This document shows positions 27,435 through 37,711 of a stretch of DNA of 64,000 nucleotides, in pieces. This DNA is from an uncultured Tolumonas sp. (lineage in GTDB: Bacteria; Pseudomonadota; Gammaproteobacteria; Enterobacterales; Aeromonadaceae): contig NZ_OY829948.1 of NCBI RefSeq assembly GCF_963556105.2, forward strand, positions 310,001-374,000. Direction: 5' to 3'. Both the position numbers and the translations under genes were made by a program. Under the pieces are notes generated by a model. That model was not told the origin of the DNA and searched no databases. It worked only from the letters and a program-made list of their open reading frames with translations. How positions within the stretch are numbered: position 1 is the first letter of the stretch; every line of letters begins with the position of its first letter.

Positions 27435-28370
27435 TTACTGAACTTTGCTCAACGCATCTTGCAAACCAGCCACGTCGTTAATCGCACTGCTGTCTACACG
27501 TTTATCAATTCGTTTTACCAGACCTGACAATACTTTGCCTGGCCCCATTTCGATCTCAAAAGTGATCTCTTCGCTAGCCATTCTTTCCACAGTCTCAGTC
27601 CAACGTACCGGGCTGTACAACTGACGAACTAATGCGTCTTTGATGGCAGCTGGATCAGTCACAGTTGCAACATCCGCGTTATTGATCACAGGGATAACAG
27701 GTGCTTTAACTTCCAGTTTTTCTAATGCAATTGCCAACTCTTCTGCTGCTGGTTTCATCAAAGCACAGTGAGAAGGCACGCTGACTGGTAACGGTAAAGC
27801 ACGTTTAGCACCAGACTCTTTCATTAATACGTTGGCACGTTCAACCGCTTCTTTATGGCCAGCAATAACAACCTGGCCTGGAGAGTTAAAGTTGACCGGG
27901 GATACGACCTGACCTTGTGCGGCTTTCTCACAGTTGGCAGCGATAGAATCATTATCCAGACCAATGATAGCCGCCATCGCGCCAACACCTTCCGGTACTG
28001 CGTGCTGCATAGCCTGACCGCGTAATTCTACCAACTTAACTGCATCAGCAAAATTCAATGCACCAGCACAAACCAAAGCTGAATATTCACCTAAGCTATG
28101 ACCCGCCATAACAGCTGGTGTCGCGCCGCCTTGCGCTTGCCACAAGCGCCATAATGCGACTGAGCTCGTCAATAAAGCTGGCTGCGTTTTCCAGGTTTTA
28201 TTCAGCTCTTCTGCCGGGCCTTGCATAACCAACTCAAACAAGTCATAACCTAATACCGCACTGGCTTCTGCGAAGGTTTCTTTAATGATTGGATAGGCTT
28301 CAGCCAATTCAGCCAGCATGCCAACGCTCTGAGAGCCTTGTCCCGGGAAGGCAATTGCGAACTTACTCAT
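27435..28370 (-). CDS. fabD: Malonyl-CoA:ACP transacylase
   Basis: Transfers malonyl from CoA to ACP. The 311-residue protein has FPGQGSQSVGML at the N-terminus, the nucleophile serine in GHSLGEYSAL, and the catalytic His in PVSVPSHCALM. It sits between fabH and fabG with 19- and 11-bp gaps. Confidence 0.97.
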   Translation of the reverse strand: MSKFAIAFPGQGSQSVGMLAELAEAYPIIKETFAEASAVLGYDLFELVMQGPAEELNKTWKTQPALLTSSVALWRLWQAQGGATPAVMAGHSLGEYSALVCAGALNFADAVKLVELRGQAMQHAVPEGVGAMAAIIGLDNDSIAANCEKAAQGQVVSPVNFNSPGQVVIAGHKEAVERANVLMKESGAKRALPLPVSVPSHCALMKPAAEELAIALEKLEVKAPVIPVINNADVATVTDPAAIKDALVRQLYSPVRWTETVERMASEEITFEIEMGPGKVLSGLVKRIDKRVDSSAINDVAGLQDALSKVQ

Positions 28371-28389
28371 TTTTTATTTCCTTTCTTTC

Positions 28390-29346
28390 TCAATAACGAA
28401 CCAAAGCTGAACCCCAGGTAAAGCCGCCACCGAATGCTTCTAACAACAGCAATTGGCCACGCTTGATCCGACCGTCGCGCACACCTTCATCTAATGCAAT
28501 AGGCACAGATGCAGCAGATGTATTACCGTGACGATCCAATGTCAGGATCACCTGATCCATCGACATACCCAATTTTTTGGCTGTAGCACTGATGATGCGC
28601 CAGTTAGCTTGATGCGGCACCAGCCAATCCAGTTCAGATTTATCGATGTTATTCGCATCCAACGTCTGTGTTACCAGCTCACTCAACCGGGTCACTGCGA
28701 CTTTAAATACGTCATTACCTTTCATATACATGTAGGCATTATCTGTATCTTCAGCACCACGTTGCGCCTGTGGCAATTTCAATAACTCGCCATAGCGGCC
28801 ATCAGCAAACAAATGGGTAGATAAGATCCCTTGTTCTTCTGATGCGCCTAATACGACAGCACCGGCGCCATCACCAAACAGAATAATAGTGCCACGATCA
28901 TTAGGCTCGCAGGCGCGGGATAACGTATCCGCCCCCACGACCAGAATATGTTTTACATTTCCGGTGCGAATAAATTGATCTGCCACACTCAGCGCATAGG
29001 TAAAACCAGCACAAGCCGCCGCCAGATCAAATGCAGGGATACCAGGACGATCCAGCATAGCTTGTAATTCACAAGCGGCTGCCGGAAATGCATTTTCCGC
29101 ACTGGTAGTAGCAACAATAATCATATCCAGTTCTGCCGCAGAGATCCCGGCCGCAGATAAAGCCTGCTGGGCTGCCTGGAAGGACAATGAGGCTACCGTC
29201 TCGTGATCTCCGGCAATACGACGTTCACGGATACCGGTTCTTTCCACGATCCATTCATCACTGGTTTCGACCATACGCTCAAGATCGGCGTTAGTACGAA
29301 TCTTTTCGGGTACATAGCTACCCGTGCCAAGAATTTTACTGAACAT
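28390..29346 (-). CDS. fabH: 3-oxoacyl-ACP synthase III (FabH)
   Basis: Starts fatty-acid chains by condensing acetyl-CoA with malonyl-ACP. The 318 residues carry the Cys-His-Asn triad: Cys in [12 protein letters not shown], His in VPHQANWRI, and Asn in [10 protein letters not shown]. It is 8 bp after plsX in the standard plsX-fabHDG order. Confidence 0.97.
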   Translation of the reverse strand: MFSKILGTGSYVPEKIRTNADLERMVETSDEWIVERTGIRERRIAGDHETVASLSFQAAQQALSAAGISAAELDMIIVATTSAENAFPAAACELQAMLDRPGIPAFDLAAACAGFTYALSVADQFIRTGNVKHILVVGADTLSRACEPNDRGTIILFGDGAGAVVLGASEEQGILSTHLFADGRYGELLKLPQAQRGAEDTDNAYMYMKGNDVFKVAVTRLSELVTQTLDANNIDKSELDWLVPHQANWRIISATAKKLGMSMDQVILTLDRHGNTSAASVPIALDEGVRDGRIKRGQLLLLEAFGGGFTWGSALVRY

Positions 29347-29354
29347 AAAGTGAA

Positions 29355-30374
29355 TTAGCGCTCGTGTGTGTGTTCTGCGATAAAGCGTTCTGAGATCCGA
29401 CGAGGCAACTGTTGTTCGATCTCAGCCACTGCATGCAGAATGGCATTAGACAAAGCCCGCCGGTCGGCGCGCCCATGACTTTTAATTACGATACCATTTA
29501 GCCCCAGAAGACTGGCACCATTATAGTGGTCTGGATGCATTACTGACAAAGACGTTTGTATTCCATCAGTAGAATTTGGTTTATTTTTCGCCAAAAGAGA
29601 GCCATTAAGCCCCCTTAATTGACTGTAAAAAAATCTCGCGATCCCTTCAGCCGTCTTTAATGCAATATTTCCGGTAAAACCATCGCAGACAATAACATCG
29701 GCTAGACCAGAGATCAGTTGATCACCTTCCAGAAAACCGATGTAGTTAAATTGATCATTTGCTGCCAGTAATTCCGCCGTTTCCTGCACCAGTTTACTGC
29801 CTTTGATAACCTCTTCACCCACATTTAATAAGGCAATTTTGGGGGAAGAAATAGCATGTACATGTTTTGCGACCAAATCACCCATACAGGCAAATTGCCA
29901 TAACATCTCCGGCGTACAATTAACATTGCAACCCAGATCCAGCATAACGGTATGTTGCCCACGAAGATTAGGCAGAGATGAACACAGCGCGGGACGTTTC
30001 AAATGCGGCAGCATAGTAATCACCCGCATCGCCATCACCATTAATGCACCGGTATTACCGCCACTGACACAAGCCTGAGCTTGACCTGATCGCACCAACT
30101 CCAGCATCACTCGCATAGATGAGTCAGTTTTGTTACGCAACGCTATAACAGGTCGCTCGGCCATTGAGACAGATTGCGAAGCATGAATGAGTTGTAATCG
30201 GGGATGAGCGTCGAGGGAGTATTGTTCCAGTAAAGGAATCAGCTGAGCTTGATCACCAACCAACAGAATGTTGATTTGCGGCAAAAGCAACAGTGCCTGC
30301 GCAGCGGCAGGCACTGTTTCGGAGGGACCGAAATCCCCCCCCATGGCATCTAACGCAACCGTTAGAACTGACAA
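29355..30374 (-). CDS. plsX: Phosphate acyltransferase PlsX
   Basis: Makes acyl-phosphate from acyl-ACP for phospholipid synthesis, a peripheral membrane enzyme. The 339 residues start [21 protein letters not shown], with [39 protein letters not shown] and [16 protein letters not shown], all PlsX hallmarks. It lies between rpmF and fabH. Confidence 0.97.
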   Translation of the reverse strand: MSVLTVALDAMGGDFGPSETVPAAAQALLLLPQINILLVGDQAQLIPLLEQYSLDAHPRLQLIHASQSVSMAERPVIALRNKTDSSMRVMLELVRSGQAQACVSGGNTGALMVMAMRVITMLPHLKRPALCSSLPNLRGQHTVMLDLGCNVNCTPEMLWQFACMGDLVAKHVHAISSPKIALLNVGEEVIKGSKLVQETAELLAANDQFNYIGFLEGDQLISGLADVIVCDGFTGNIALKTAEGIARFFYSQLRGLNGSLLAKNKPNSTDGIQTSLSVMHPDHYNGASLLGLNGIVIKSHGRADRRALSNAILHAVAEIEQQLPRRISERFIAEHTHER

Positions 30375-30398
30375 AAGGCAGATCTGCGTTTACAGAAC

Positions 30399-30563
30399 TT
30401 AGATTACCTTTTTGCCACGGTAGTAACCATCAGCGGTTACATGGTGACGACGATGAGTTTCACCGCTAGTTGCATCTACGCTCAACTGCACTGCAGACAG
30501 TGCATCGTGAGAACGACGCATGCCGCGACGTGAACGGGTTTTACGGTTCTGTTGTACGGCCAT
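30399..30563 (-). CDS. rpmF: 50S ribosomal protein L32
   Basis: A 54-residue basic protein, too short for many ORF filters, translated here by hand. It starts [20 protein letters not shown] and ends GYYRGKKVI, a clear match to bacterial L32 of the type without zinc-binding cysteines. It is flanked by yceD (20 bp upstream) and plsX (24 bp downstream), the conserved yceD-rpmF-plsX order. A Shine-Dalgarno-like AAGGT precedes the ATG. Confidence 0.98.
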   Translation of the reverse strand: MAVQQNRKTRSRRGMRRSHDALSAVQLSVDATSGETHRRHHVTADGYYRGKKVI

Positions 30564-30583
30564 TGACCTTACTCCTAATTAAC

Positions 30584-31105
30584 TTACTTGCGTTTCAAAC
30601 TAGTTAGAACAGCAAACGGATTCGGACGCTCATCAGCAGGGTCGATCTCACCCCACGTCATATTCGCGCCCGCCATCGGACATTCGTCCTCTGGGTGCAT
30701 TGCCACGATCGGCAGACTGAGAATTAATTCATCCTCAAGCAGCTCGTGAAGATCAAATTCACCGTTTTCATCAAGCTCAATAAGCTCGTAAGATTCCGGG
30801 ATTTCGTCCTCTATCGTGTTCCTCAAAAGAGGAGTATACGAGAACTCAGCCTTGCAGTGGTATTCAAACTCACCAGAGCACCGCTGACACTCAACGATTA
30901 ATGTGACTTCCGCAGTTCCCTGCAGAACAATTAAACCTTGGGCGTCAGTGAAAAAGCTCAGTTCAGCTTCAATATCACCAACAATTCCGTTCGAGGATTC
31001 GGCCAGACGTGGCATACATTTAGCTTCAACAATTCCTTGGTAATCAAGGCGTTTAGCTGTGCAACGTACTGGATCGATCTTTATGGGCAGTTTCACCTTT
31101 TGCAT
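30584..31105 (-). CDS. yceD: YceD (DUF177), large-ribosomal-subunit RNA accumulation protein
   Basis: A 173-residue DUF177 protein. The family pairs CxxC with distal cysteines: CQRCSGEF is visible at about residue 75, and CPM occurs further on. E. coli YceD and plant relatives are linked to 23S rRNA accumulation. The acidic middle (LIELDENGEFDLHELLEDELILSLP) and the end SLKRK are typical. It is the first gene of the rpmF-plsX-fab run and divergent from maf. Confidence 0.92.
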   Translation of the reverse strand: MQKVKLPIKIDPVRCTAKRLDYQGIVEAKCMPRLAESSNGIVGDIEAELSFFTDAQGLIVLQGTAEVTLIVECQRCSGEFEYHCKAEFSYTPLLRNTIEDEIPESYELIELDENGEFDLHELLEDELILSLPIVAMHPEDECPMAGANMTWGEIDPADERPNPFAVLTSLKRK

Positions 31106-31245
31106 AAGGCGGGCATGATATAGATACAGCTCCCGATAGTCAAAGGAAAAACCATACAGATACCGTCAATTCCCTGATCAAGAGCGCCTGTCATTGATGT
31201 GCAACATGATATGCTATTAGCATCTTCTCATATTTTGATGATGTT

Positions 31246-31836
31246 ATGACAATTCCTAATTTAATACTGGCATCAACTTCAGTTTACCGCCGAATACTCC
31301 TAGAGAAACTCGCACTCCCCTTCCATTGCGCTGCACCACACATAGATGAAACCCCACAGGCAGAAGAAACCGCGCTGCAGCTGGTTCAACGTCTGGCATT
31401 AGAAAAAGCGCGGGCTGTAGCCAAAGAACATGCGGGTAGCTGGATTATTGGCAGTGATCAGGTTTGCACCATTAACGGCAAAATAGTTGGTAAACCTGGC
31501 TCGACATCTGCTGCTATCGCTCAATTACAAGCCGCATCAGGCCAGAAGATCAGCTTTTATACCGGTTTATGTTTGTATGATGCCGTTTCAGCGCGTTATC
31601 AACTATTAGCGGAACCATTCCATGTGCATTTCCGCACCTTATCTTTGTCGCAAATTGAACGGTATGTCAGTGCAGAAAAACCTTTTGATTGTGCCGGCAG
31701 CTTTAAATCTGAAGGGTTAGGGATCAGCTTATTTCAACAACTGGAAGGCCGTGACCCCAATACCTTGGTCGGATTACCGTTGATTGCCTTAGTCGATATG
31801 TTCGCAGCCTGGGGGCTTGAATTACCACTCCCCTAA
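31246..31836 (+). CDS. yceF: Maf-family nucleotide pyrophosphatase, YceF type
   Basis: A 196-residue Maf protein; the YceF branch hydrolyses 7-methyl-GTP. The signature ILASTSVYRR(I)LLEKL is at the N-terminus, WIIGSDQVCTINGKIVGKPG holds the catalytic Asp region, and FDCAGSFKSEGLG is of YceF type. The same divergent yceD/yceF layout exists in E. coli. Confidence 0.94.
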   Translation: MTIPNLILASTSVYRRILLEKLALPFHCAAPHIDETPQAEETALQLVQRLALEKARAVAKEHAGSWIIGSDQVCTINGKIVGKPGSTSAAIAQLQAASGQKISFYTGLCLYDAVSARYQLLAEPFHVHFRTLSLSQIERYVSAEKPFDCAGSFKSEGLGISLFQQLEGRDPNTLVGLPLIALVDMFAAWGLELPLP

Positions 31837-31851
31837 GCATTTGAATAAACT

Positions 31852-31873
31852 AAGCCTGATGATGATCAGGCTT
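31852..31873. terminator. Hairpin between convergent yceF and the HAD gene
   Basis: AAGCCTGAT - GATG - ATCAGGCTT is a perfect 9-bp stem. It overlaps the stop codon of the HAD gene. The T-tracts on either side are weak, so termination efficiency is uncertain. Confidence 0.65.
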
Positions 31874-32534
31874 GTTTCAAGGTAATACCGGTAAGATGTT
31901 GATGCAATTCGATAACCGAATCAACGATAGCAACCGGCTGATGATTTTTTAACATAGCTTTATCGTGTACGCCCCAGGTCACACCGATACTGTCCATACC
32001 GATAGCCTGCGCCATCGCTAAGTCATGCACAGAATCGCCAACCATCACTGCAGACTGCGTAGGCATATTCAGTTCATCTAAAATTTGTTGCAACATAAGT
32101 GGATCTGGCTTTGATTTAGCTTCATCAGCCCCCCGACGAGCACAAAACAGCGATGCCATGTCGGTTTCAAGCAATACCCGTTCTAGCCCATTACGTGATT
32201 TACCGGTTGCTACTGCCAGCGATTTCCCACTTGCATACAGTTGCTGCATCATACGGTCGATACCAGAAAATAACGGCGTCGGCGTATCATCAAGATGTTT
32301 ATAGTAGTTACTATAATGCTGAATCAACGTTTTATGCTGCTCATCTGAGGCTTGCGGAAACAGTCGCTGCATCGAAACTTGTAAGCTAAGCCCAATAATG
32401 TCTTTGACTGAACTGGCTGACGGCACAGCTAAATCAGTAGCCTGTGCCGCTTTTTGCATAGAGGATACGATCCGACCGACCGAATCCATCAGCGTACCAT
32501 CCCAGTCAAAAATGATGAGTTGATACTCTTTCAT
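31866..32534 (-). CDS. HAD-IA family phosphatase (phosphoglycolate phosphatase-like)
   Basis: A 222-residue haloacid dehalogenase hydrolase. Motif I is IIFDWDGTLMDS, motif II is in AVATGKSRNG, motif III is K in EAKSKPDP, and motif IV is MVGDSVHDLAMA. A helical cap follows motif I (about 18-85), giving subfamily IA. It lies 1 bp after rluC, so the two are co-transcribed. E. coli has no such gene here. The substrate cannot be told from sequence; phosphoglycolate or a pyridine nucleotide phosphate are only guesses. Confidence 0.88.
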   Translation of the reverse strand: MKEYQLIIFDWDGTLMDSVGRIVSSMQKAAQATDLAVPSASSVKDIIGLSLQVSMQRLFPQASDEQHKTLIQHYSNYYKHLDDTPTPLFSGIDRMMQQLYASGKSLAVATGKSRNGLERVLLETDMASLFCARRGADEAKSKPDPLMLQQILDELNMPTQSAVMVGDSVHDLAMAQAIGMDSIGVTWGVHDKAMLKNHQPVAIVDSVIELHQHLTGITLKQA

Positions 32535-32535
32535 C

Positions 32536-33480
32536 TTACTTTTCCAAACGATCTAATGCTGATTGCAACTCTTTATCGAGTGGCGCTTCAACCGACATTT
32601 CCTTCCCAGTTACTGGATGTGTAAATGTCAATCGATAGGCATGCAGGAATAAGCGCTGTAACCCCGCTTTTTTCACCAACTCATCAAAATCACGTTCACC
32701 ATATTTATCATCGCAGGCAATCGGATGCCCCGCATGTAATGTATGCACACGGATCTGATGCGTTCGCCCTGTGATCGGACTTGCCATCACCAAAGTGGCA
32801 TGAGCAAATTTCTGCATGATCTGAAAACGAGTTTCAGACGGCTTGCCTTCACTGTTCACCCGAACAATTCGCTCGCCGGATTGCAGAATATTTTTCAATA
32901 ACGGGGCATTAATAGCTTTTACATGTAGTTGCCATTGCCCGCGCACCAAAGCCAGATATTGCTTGCGCATCGTTTTAACACGTAATTGCTCGTGCAAATG
33001 TTTCAGTGCACTGCGTTTTTTGGCGACCAACAGCAGGCCCGATGTATCTCGGTCCAAACGATGCACTAATTCCAGAAAACGACTTTCTGGCCTTAACGCA
33101 CGCAGACCTTCGATAACACCAAAACTTAAGCCACTGCCACCATGTACCGCTAAGCCCGACGGTTTATTCAATACAATGATCGCGTCATCTTCATAGATGA
33201 TTTGATGAGCCAATGCTTGCACTGAACCCAGCTTCGATGAAGGTAGTTCATTCTCTTCGGCAACCCGAACAGGAGGAACACGAATTTCATCACCAGCACA
33301 GAGTTTATACTCAGGTTTAATGCGTTTTTTATTAACTCGCACCTCTCCTTTGCGCAAAATACGGTAAATGAGGCTCTTAGGAACCCCTTTTAGCTGAGTT
33401 TTCAAAAAGTTATCTATGCGTTGTCCATCTTGCTCAGCATCAATAGTGATGAACTGTACGCCAGGATTTGTATTATTCAT
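32536..33480 (-). CDS. rluC: 23S rRNA pseudouridine synthase RluC
   Basis: Isomerises U955, U2504 and U2580 of 23S rRNA in E. coli. The 314-residue protein has an N-terminal S4 RNA-binding domain (DGQRIDNFLKTQLKGVPKSLIYRILRKG, split by no gap), then the catalytic LVHRLDRDTSGLLL with its essential Asp, and GRTHQIRVH. It is divergent from rne, as in E. coli. Confidence 0.95.
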   Translation of the reverse strand: MNNTNPGVQFITIDAEQDGQRIDNFLKTQLKGVPKSLIYRILRKGEVRVNKKRIKPEYKLCAGDEIRVPPVRVAEENELPSSKLGSVQALAHQIIYEDDAIIVLNKPSGLAVHGGSGLSFGVIEGLRALRPESRFLELVHRLDRDTSGLLLVAKKRSALKHLHEQLRVKTMRKQYLALVRGQWQLHVKAINAPLLKNILQSGERIVRVNSEGKPSETRFQIMQKFAHATLVMASPITGRTHQIRVHTLHAGHPIACDDKYGERDFDELVKKAGLQRLFLHAYRLTFTHPVTGKEMSVEAPLDKELQSALDRLEK

Positions 33481-33534
33481 GTGTTAATTCTAACTCAGCC
33501 ATTGATGATTGTCGCAAACTCATTACAGCATGCC

Positions 33535-33564
33535 TTGCGTAGTTTCAGAGGAAAATGGAATAAT
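33535..33564 (+). promoter_or_regulatory. Possible rne promoter
   Basis: TTGCGT (33535-33540), an 18-bp spacer and AATAAT (33559-33564) would start transcription near 33571 and give a leader of about 240 nt. The match is modest and other promoters in the 331-bp rluC/rne gap are possible. Confidence 0.35.
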
Positions 33565-33659
33565 GGAGCGATTTTCTATATAAAGCGTAAAGCTGATTGT
33601 TGTCTGTAGCTCGCTATCACAGAAAATCATCGATTCTTCACCCGCCCCCTTGTAGCAAG

Positions 33660-33811
33660 GGTGGAAACATGAATGCGCCTAAAAGTGCGCCTCACGCATG
33701 ATCCAACCGAGAGGTTGCTAACCACATGCCATTAAGACCCGAGGCCGGTAGTGTCTGTTTCGAGCAACTGTGAAGTACATAATAAAACAATTTACAAAAA
33801 CAGAGATTTTA
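33660..33811 (+). promoter_or_regulatory. rne 5' leader, RNase E autoregulatory element (rne5-like)
   Basis: The long untranslated region before rne keeps elements I recall from the E. coli leader that lets RNase E control its own mRNA. These are TGCGCCTC; a tetraloop hairpin CAACC-GAGA-GGTTG at 33704-33717; and ACCCGAGGCC at 33737-33746. The order and spacing resemble the E. coli leader hairpins. In E. coli, hairpin hp2 binds RNase E and promotes cleavage of its own message. Confidence 0.65.
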
Positions 33812-36694
33812 ATGAAAAGAATGCTAATTAACGCGACTCAGGAAGAAGAGTTGCGCGTTGCCCTCGTTGATGGGCAGCGTATTTATGATCTGGATATCGA
33901 AAGCCCAGGCCACGAACAAAAAAAAGCCAACATTTATAAAGGTAAAATTACCCGGGTCGAACCGAGTCTGGAAGCAGCCTTCGTTGATTATGGTGCTGAT
34001 CGCCATGGTTTCCTGCCGCTCAAAGAGATCGCCCGTGAATATTTTCCTGAAAACTATACCTTCCATGGTCGCCCTAATATCAAGGAAGTGATCAAGGAAG
34101 GCTTAGAAGTTATTGTTCAGATCGATAAAGAAGAACGTGGCAACAAAGGTGCTGCGTTAACCAGCTTTATCAGTCTGGCGGGTAGCTATCTGGTTTTGAT
34201 GCCAAACAACCCTCGTGCTGGCGGTATTTCTCGTCGCATTGAAGGTGATGAACGTACCGAACTGAAAGAAGCCATGAACGGGTTGGAAGTGCCAGCCGGT
34301 ATGGGTTTGATCGTGCGTACTGCAGGCGTTGGTAAATCACAAGAAGAGCTGGAGTGGGATTTAAACATTCTGCTGAAGCATTGGAATGCGATTAAAACGG
34401 CCTCTAGCAACCGCCCTGCGCCTTTTCTGATCCATCAGGAAAGTAACGTTATCGTTCGCGCCATTCGTGATTATCTGCGCCGCGATATCGGCGAGATCCT
34501 GATCGACAGCGACACCATTTTTGAGCGCGCGAAACAGCACATTGAATTAGTTCGCCCTGATTTCCTGAACAGAGTAAAACTCTATAAAAGTGAAATCCCG
34601 CTGTTTACTCACTTCCAGATTGAAAGTCAGATTGAGTCTGCTTTCCAACGTGAAGTACGTTTGCCTTCCGGTGGCTCGATTGTTATCGACCCTACAGAAG
34701 CCTTAACTTCAATCGATATCAACTCATCTCGCGCTACTAAAGGCGGCGATATCGAAGAAACAGCATTGCAGACCAATCTGGAAGCGGCCGATGAAATTGC
34801 TCGCCAATTACGTCTGCGCGACTTAGGTGGTTTGATTGTTATCGACTTCATCGATATGACACCTGTTCGTCATCAACGCGAAGTAGAAAACCGCCTGCGT
34901 GATGCAGTGCGTCAGGATCGTGCTCGCATTCAGTTAGGTCGTATATCTCGCTTTGGTTTGTTGGAACTGTCGCGTCAGCGACTGCGCCCGTCATTAAATG
35001 AATCAAGCACCCATGTCTGCCCACGCTGTAGTGGTCAGGGCTTTATTCGTGATAACGAATCACTGGCCTTGAGCATTCTGCGTTTAATTGAAGAAGAAGC
35101 ATTAAAAGACAACACCGAGCAGGTTATTGCTCAGGTGCCAGTTGATGTTGCCGCTTATCTATTAAACGAAAAGCGTCAGGCTGTATTAAAACTGGAACAA
35201 CGTCATAACGTCCAGTTGCTGATCATTCCAAATACACGTCTGGAAACACCACACTTTGAAGTGTCACGTTTCCGTTCAGGTGAAGAAAGCGATGCACTCA
35301 GTTATGAATTAAAAACTGATGCGCCGGTTGAAGAATATCAGCCAAAACCACAGCTGATCGTTACACCAACTGAACAGCCTGCGTTACAAGGCTTTGCTGC
35401 ACCAAGCGTGCCAGCACCAACACCTGTTGCTCCGGCTCCGGCATCTCCTGCGGCAAAACCAACATCTGAAGGTGTCTTGTCACAACTGTTTAGCTGGATT
35501 GGTTCTCTGTTCAAATCACCGGCCAAAACACCAGCCGTTGAAGAACAAGAAACGACAAAGGAACGCCCACAGCAACCGCGTCGTCGTGATAACCGCAATA
35601 ATAACCGGAAACGTAACACACCTTATGCAGGTCGTAATCGTGAAGATGAAGTTTCTGGTTCAGTGACTGCTGATGAGAAAGCACAATCCTCACAGACACG
35701 TCAACCGCGCCGTCCTCGTCCTGAACGAACTGAAAGACCTGAACGTCCAGAACGTCCAGAACGAGCTCAACGCGATAATACGGTAGAAAAAGAACCGACA
35801 GCAACCAGACCAGAACGCGCCCCCAAAGAACGTAAGCCTCGTAATGAAGTTGCAGCTACAGGTGTTGAAGAACAGCAAGATGTAGCCCGTAAAGAGCAAC
35901 GAGTAGAAGAGCGCCGTGAACGTCGTAATACTCGCAGCAAAAAAGTACGTGTGACTAATGAAACAGCTCAGTCTGAGATCGTTGTTGATAGAACTGATGC
36001 AGAAACAGCAACTGAACAACAAACTCGGACTCGTCGTCGCCGTAATAATGCGGAACGCAATACCGAGAAAGATATTCAGGAAACTGTTGCAGTAGAAACT
36101 AACACCGAAGCGGCTACAACAACGCCTGTCGTGGAAGCATTGACTGTTACTCCTGTAGCAGAGCCATTACCAACAACTACGCTTGAGACAACAGCTGCTG
36201 TTAGTTCTGAGCAACCAGCTACGGCTGTCGAAAATGCTGCGCCAGAAGTTGCTGCAGACGCAGACACTGCTGTAATTCAGCAAGTTCAGGCTGATGTAGC
36301 CGTTGTAAATATGGAACAGAATGTTGCCGATAATAACGTTACGGCCGCTGATGTCAGCGTTCCTGTTGCAGAAGATACTGTTGAAGCACCAGTTGTAGTA
36401 GAAGCAGTACAGGCAGTAGTTGAGGAAGTCGTAACAACTGAACTAGTTACTCCTGCTGCTGTAACAGTAACGCCTGTAGCCAAACCAGAAGTTCGAGGCA
36501 TTATTGCCCGAGTTCGATTTGCCAATGCGGAAATGACTCGACCAGCAGAAACACCATTACCACCTGTGCCGCCAAAAGGTGATTATCCACCTTACCAGCG
36601 TAAACCAGTGAATGGTAGTGGACGTGCGGCCGGTACATCGAACCTGAAACAACAAGCATCTGCCCCTGCAGGACGCCCTGCTGAAGCAGAGTAA
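33812..36694 (+). CDS. rne: Ribonuclease E
   Basis: Essential endoribonuclease and scaffold of the RNA degradosome on the inner membrane; 960 residues from the ATG at 33812 ([17 protein letters not shown]). An upstream in-frame ATG at 33770 lies in the leader and is not conserved. The S1 domain spans about 35-120. The catalytic core includes SIDINSSR and VIDFIDM with the metal-binding aspartates, and the zinc-link is CPRCSGQG. The second half is disordered: an amphipathic membrane-anchor-like segment ([15 protein letters not shown]), Arg-rich RNA-binding parts with tandem RPE repeats, a long Val/Ala/Thr/Glu-rich stretch, and a C-terminal end resembling the PNPase-binding microdomain. Confidence 0.97.
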   Translation: MKRMLINATQEEELRVALVDGQRIYDLDIESPGHEQKKANIYKGKITRVEPSLEAAFVDYGADRHGFLPLKEIAREYFPENYTFHGRPNIKEVIKEGLEVIVQIDKEERGNKGAALTSFISLAGSYLVLMPNNPRAGGISRRIEGDERTELKEAMNGLEVPAGMGLIVRTAGVGKSQEELEWDLNILLKHWNAIKTASSNRPAPFLIHQESNVIVRAIRDYLRRDIGEILIDSDTIFERAKQHIELVRPDFLNRVKLYKSEIPLFTHFQIESQIESAFQREVRLPSGGSIVIDPTEALTSIDINSSRATKGGDIEETALQTNLEAADEIARQLRLRDLGGLIVIDFIDMTPVRHQREVENRLRDAVRQDRARIQLGRISRFGLLELSRQRLRPSLNESSTHVCPRCSGQGFIRDNESLALSILRLIEEEALKDNTEQVIAQVPVDVAAYLLNEKRQAVLKLEQRHNVQLLIIPNTRLETPHFEVSRFRSGEESDALSYELKTDAPVEEYQPKPQLIVTPTEQPALQGFAAPSVPAPTPVAPAPASPAAKPTSEGVLSQLFSWIGSLFKSPAKTPAVEEQETTKERPQQPRRRDNRNNNRKRNTPYAGRNREDEVSGSVTADEKAQSSQTRQPRRPRPERTERPERPERPERAQRDNTVEKEPTATRPERAPKERKPRNEVAATGVEEQQDVARKEQRVEERRERRNTRSKKVRVTNETAQSEIVVDRTDAETATEQQTRTRRRRNNAERNTEKDIQETVAVETNTEAATTTPVVEALTVTPVAEPLPTTTLETTAAVSSEQPATAVENAAPEVAADADTAVIQQVQADVAVVNMEQNVADNNVTAADVSVPVAEDTVEAPVVVEAVQAVVEEVVTTELVTPAAVTVTPVAKPEVRGIIARVRFANAEMTRPAETPLPPVPPKGDYPPYQRKPVNGSGRAAGTSNLKQQASAPAGRPAEAE

Positions 36695-36702
36695 GTGATA
36701 CT

Positions 36703-36735
36703 CCCCATCGTTGGTAACAACGATGGGGATATTTT
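36703..36735 (+). terminator. Terminator of rne
   Basis: CCCCATCGTTG - GTAA - CAACGATGGGG is a perfect 11-bp stem followed by ATATTTT. Confidence 0.9.
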
Positions 36736-36809
36736 AGATGTATCTTTCCTTCTGCCAGCAAAACCCCTTCATTATCACTACCCAAACAGCCTCGATTAAT
36801 GGTATATTT

Positions 36810-36823
36810 TTGACTAAAATCAA
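36810..36823 (+). promoter_or_regulatory. FNR box upstream of fnr (autoregulation)
   Basis: TTGACTAAAATCAA matches the FNR consensus TTGAT-N4-ATCAA at 9 of 10 positions. It lies 18 bp before the fnr ATG, so it probably overlaps the promoter or transcription start. E. coli fnr is negatively autoregulated through a comparable site. Repression is inferred from position. Confidence 0.65.
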
Positions 36824-36841
36824 AAATCAAATAGCGTCGAG

Positions 36842-37600
36842 ATGATCCAGGACAAAGCAAAAGCAAAAAGACCTCCATCATGTGGCGGAGCCATTCACTG
36901 TCAAGATTGCAGTATTAGTCAACTCTGCATTCCTTTTTCGCTTAATAGCTCCGAGCTAGACCTTCTCGACTCCATTATTGAACGCAAAAAACCAATCCAG
37001 AAAGGCGAAACACTTTTCAAGGCTGGCGATGAGCTTAAGTCTTTATTTGCCATTCGTTCTGGAACCGTCAAATCCTATACCATTACCGAACAAGGTGATG
37101 AGCAAATCACCGGCTTTCATCTTGCGGGCGACTTGGTTGGTTTTGATGCAGTAACTCGCCTTTACCACCCTTCTTTTGCTCAGGCCCTGGAAACCTCCAT
37201 GGTCTGCGAGATCCCATACGAAATTCTCGACGAACTTTCTGGGAAAATGTCCAAACTGCGTCAGCAAATCATGCGATTGATGAGCAATGAAATTATCTGT
37301 GATCAAGAGATGATTTTATTGTTGTCAAAGAAAAATGCCGAAGAACGCTTAGCTGCATTTCTCAATAACTTATCTAACCGTTTTTCACAACGTGGTTTTT
37401 CTCCCAGAGAATTTCGTTTAGCCATGACACGCGGTGATATTGGCAATTACCTAGGACTTACTGTTGAAACCATCAGCCGCTTACTCGGCCGTTTTCAGAA
37501 GATCGGTTTGATCAAGGTAAAGGGCAAATATGTCACCATTCTGGACACGGCGGCACTATCGCAAATAGCAGGTTCAGCTGGAAATCAAGCACCGGAATAG
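36842..37600 (+). CDS. fnr: Fumarate/nitrate reduction regulator FNR
   Basis: CRP-family regulator that senses oxygen through a [4Fe-4S] cluster and activates anaerobic genes. The 252 residues align with E. coli FNR with almost no gaps. The cluster ligands Cys20, Cys23 and Cys29 lie in [11 protein letters not shown], and the fourth (about Cys122) is in SMVCEIP. The cNMP-type beta-roll includes [19 protein letters not shown]. The helix-turn-helix with [13 protein letters not shown] has the E..SR recognition residues for TTGAT half-sites. uspE and ttcA follow, as in E. coli. Candidate targets in the window are adhE, fnr itself and sodB. Confidence 0.98.
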   Translation: MIQDKAKAKRPPSCGGAIHCQDCSISQLCIPFSLNSSELDLLDSIIERKKPIQKGETLFKAGDELKSLFAIRSGTVKSYTITEQGDEQITGFHLAGDLVGFDAVTRLYHPSFAQALETSMVCEIPYEILDELSGKMSKLRQQIMRLMSNEIICDQEMILLLSKKNAEERLAAFLNNLSNRFSQRGFSPREFRLAMTRGDIGNYLGLTVETISRLLGRFQKIGLIKVKGKYVTILDTAALSQIAGSAGNQAPE

Positions 37601-37711
37601 TCGCTGAAAATAAATACCTTAGGAGAATGCTTGATCTAACAGTTATCCAGCTATAAATCGACTACGCTGAATGTAGTAGTAATAGCGATATCGTTACCCA
37701 AGGAGGCTCCT

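Noticed and set aside
37632-37650. TTGATCTAACAGTT upstream of uspE as an FNR box
   Set aside because: Only the left half-site matches; the right half does not resemble ATCAA.
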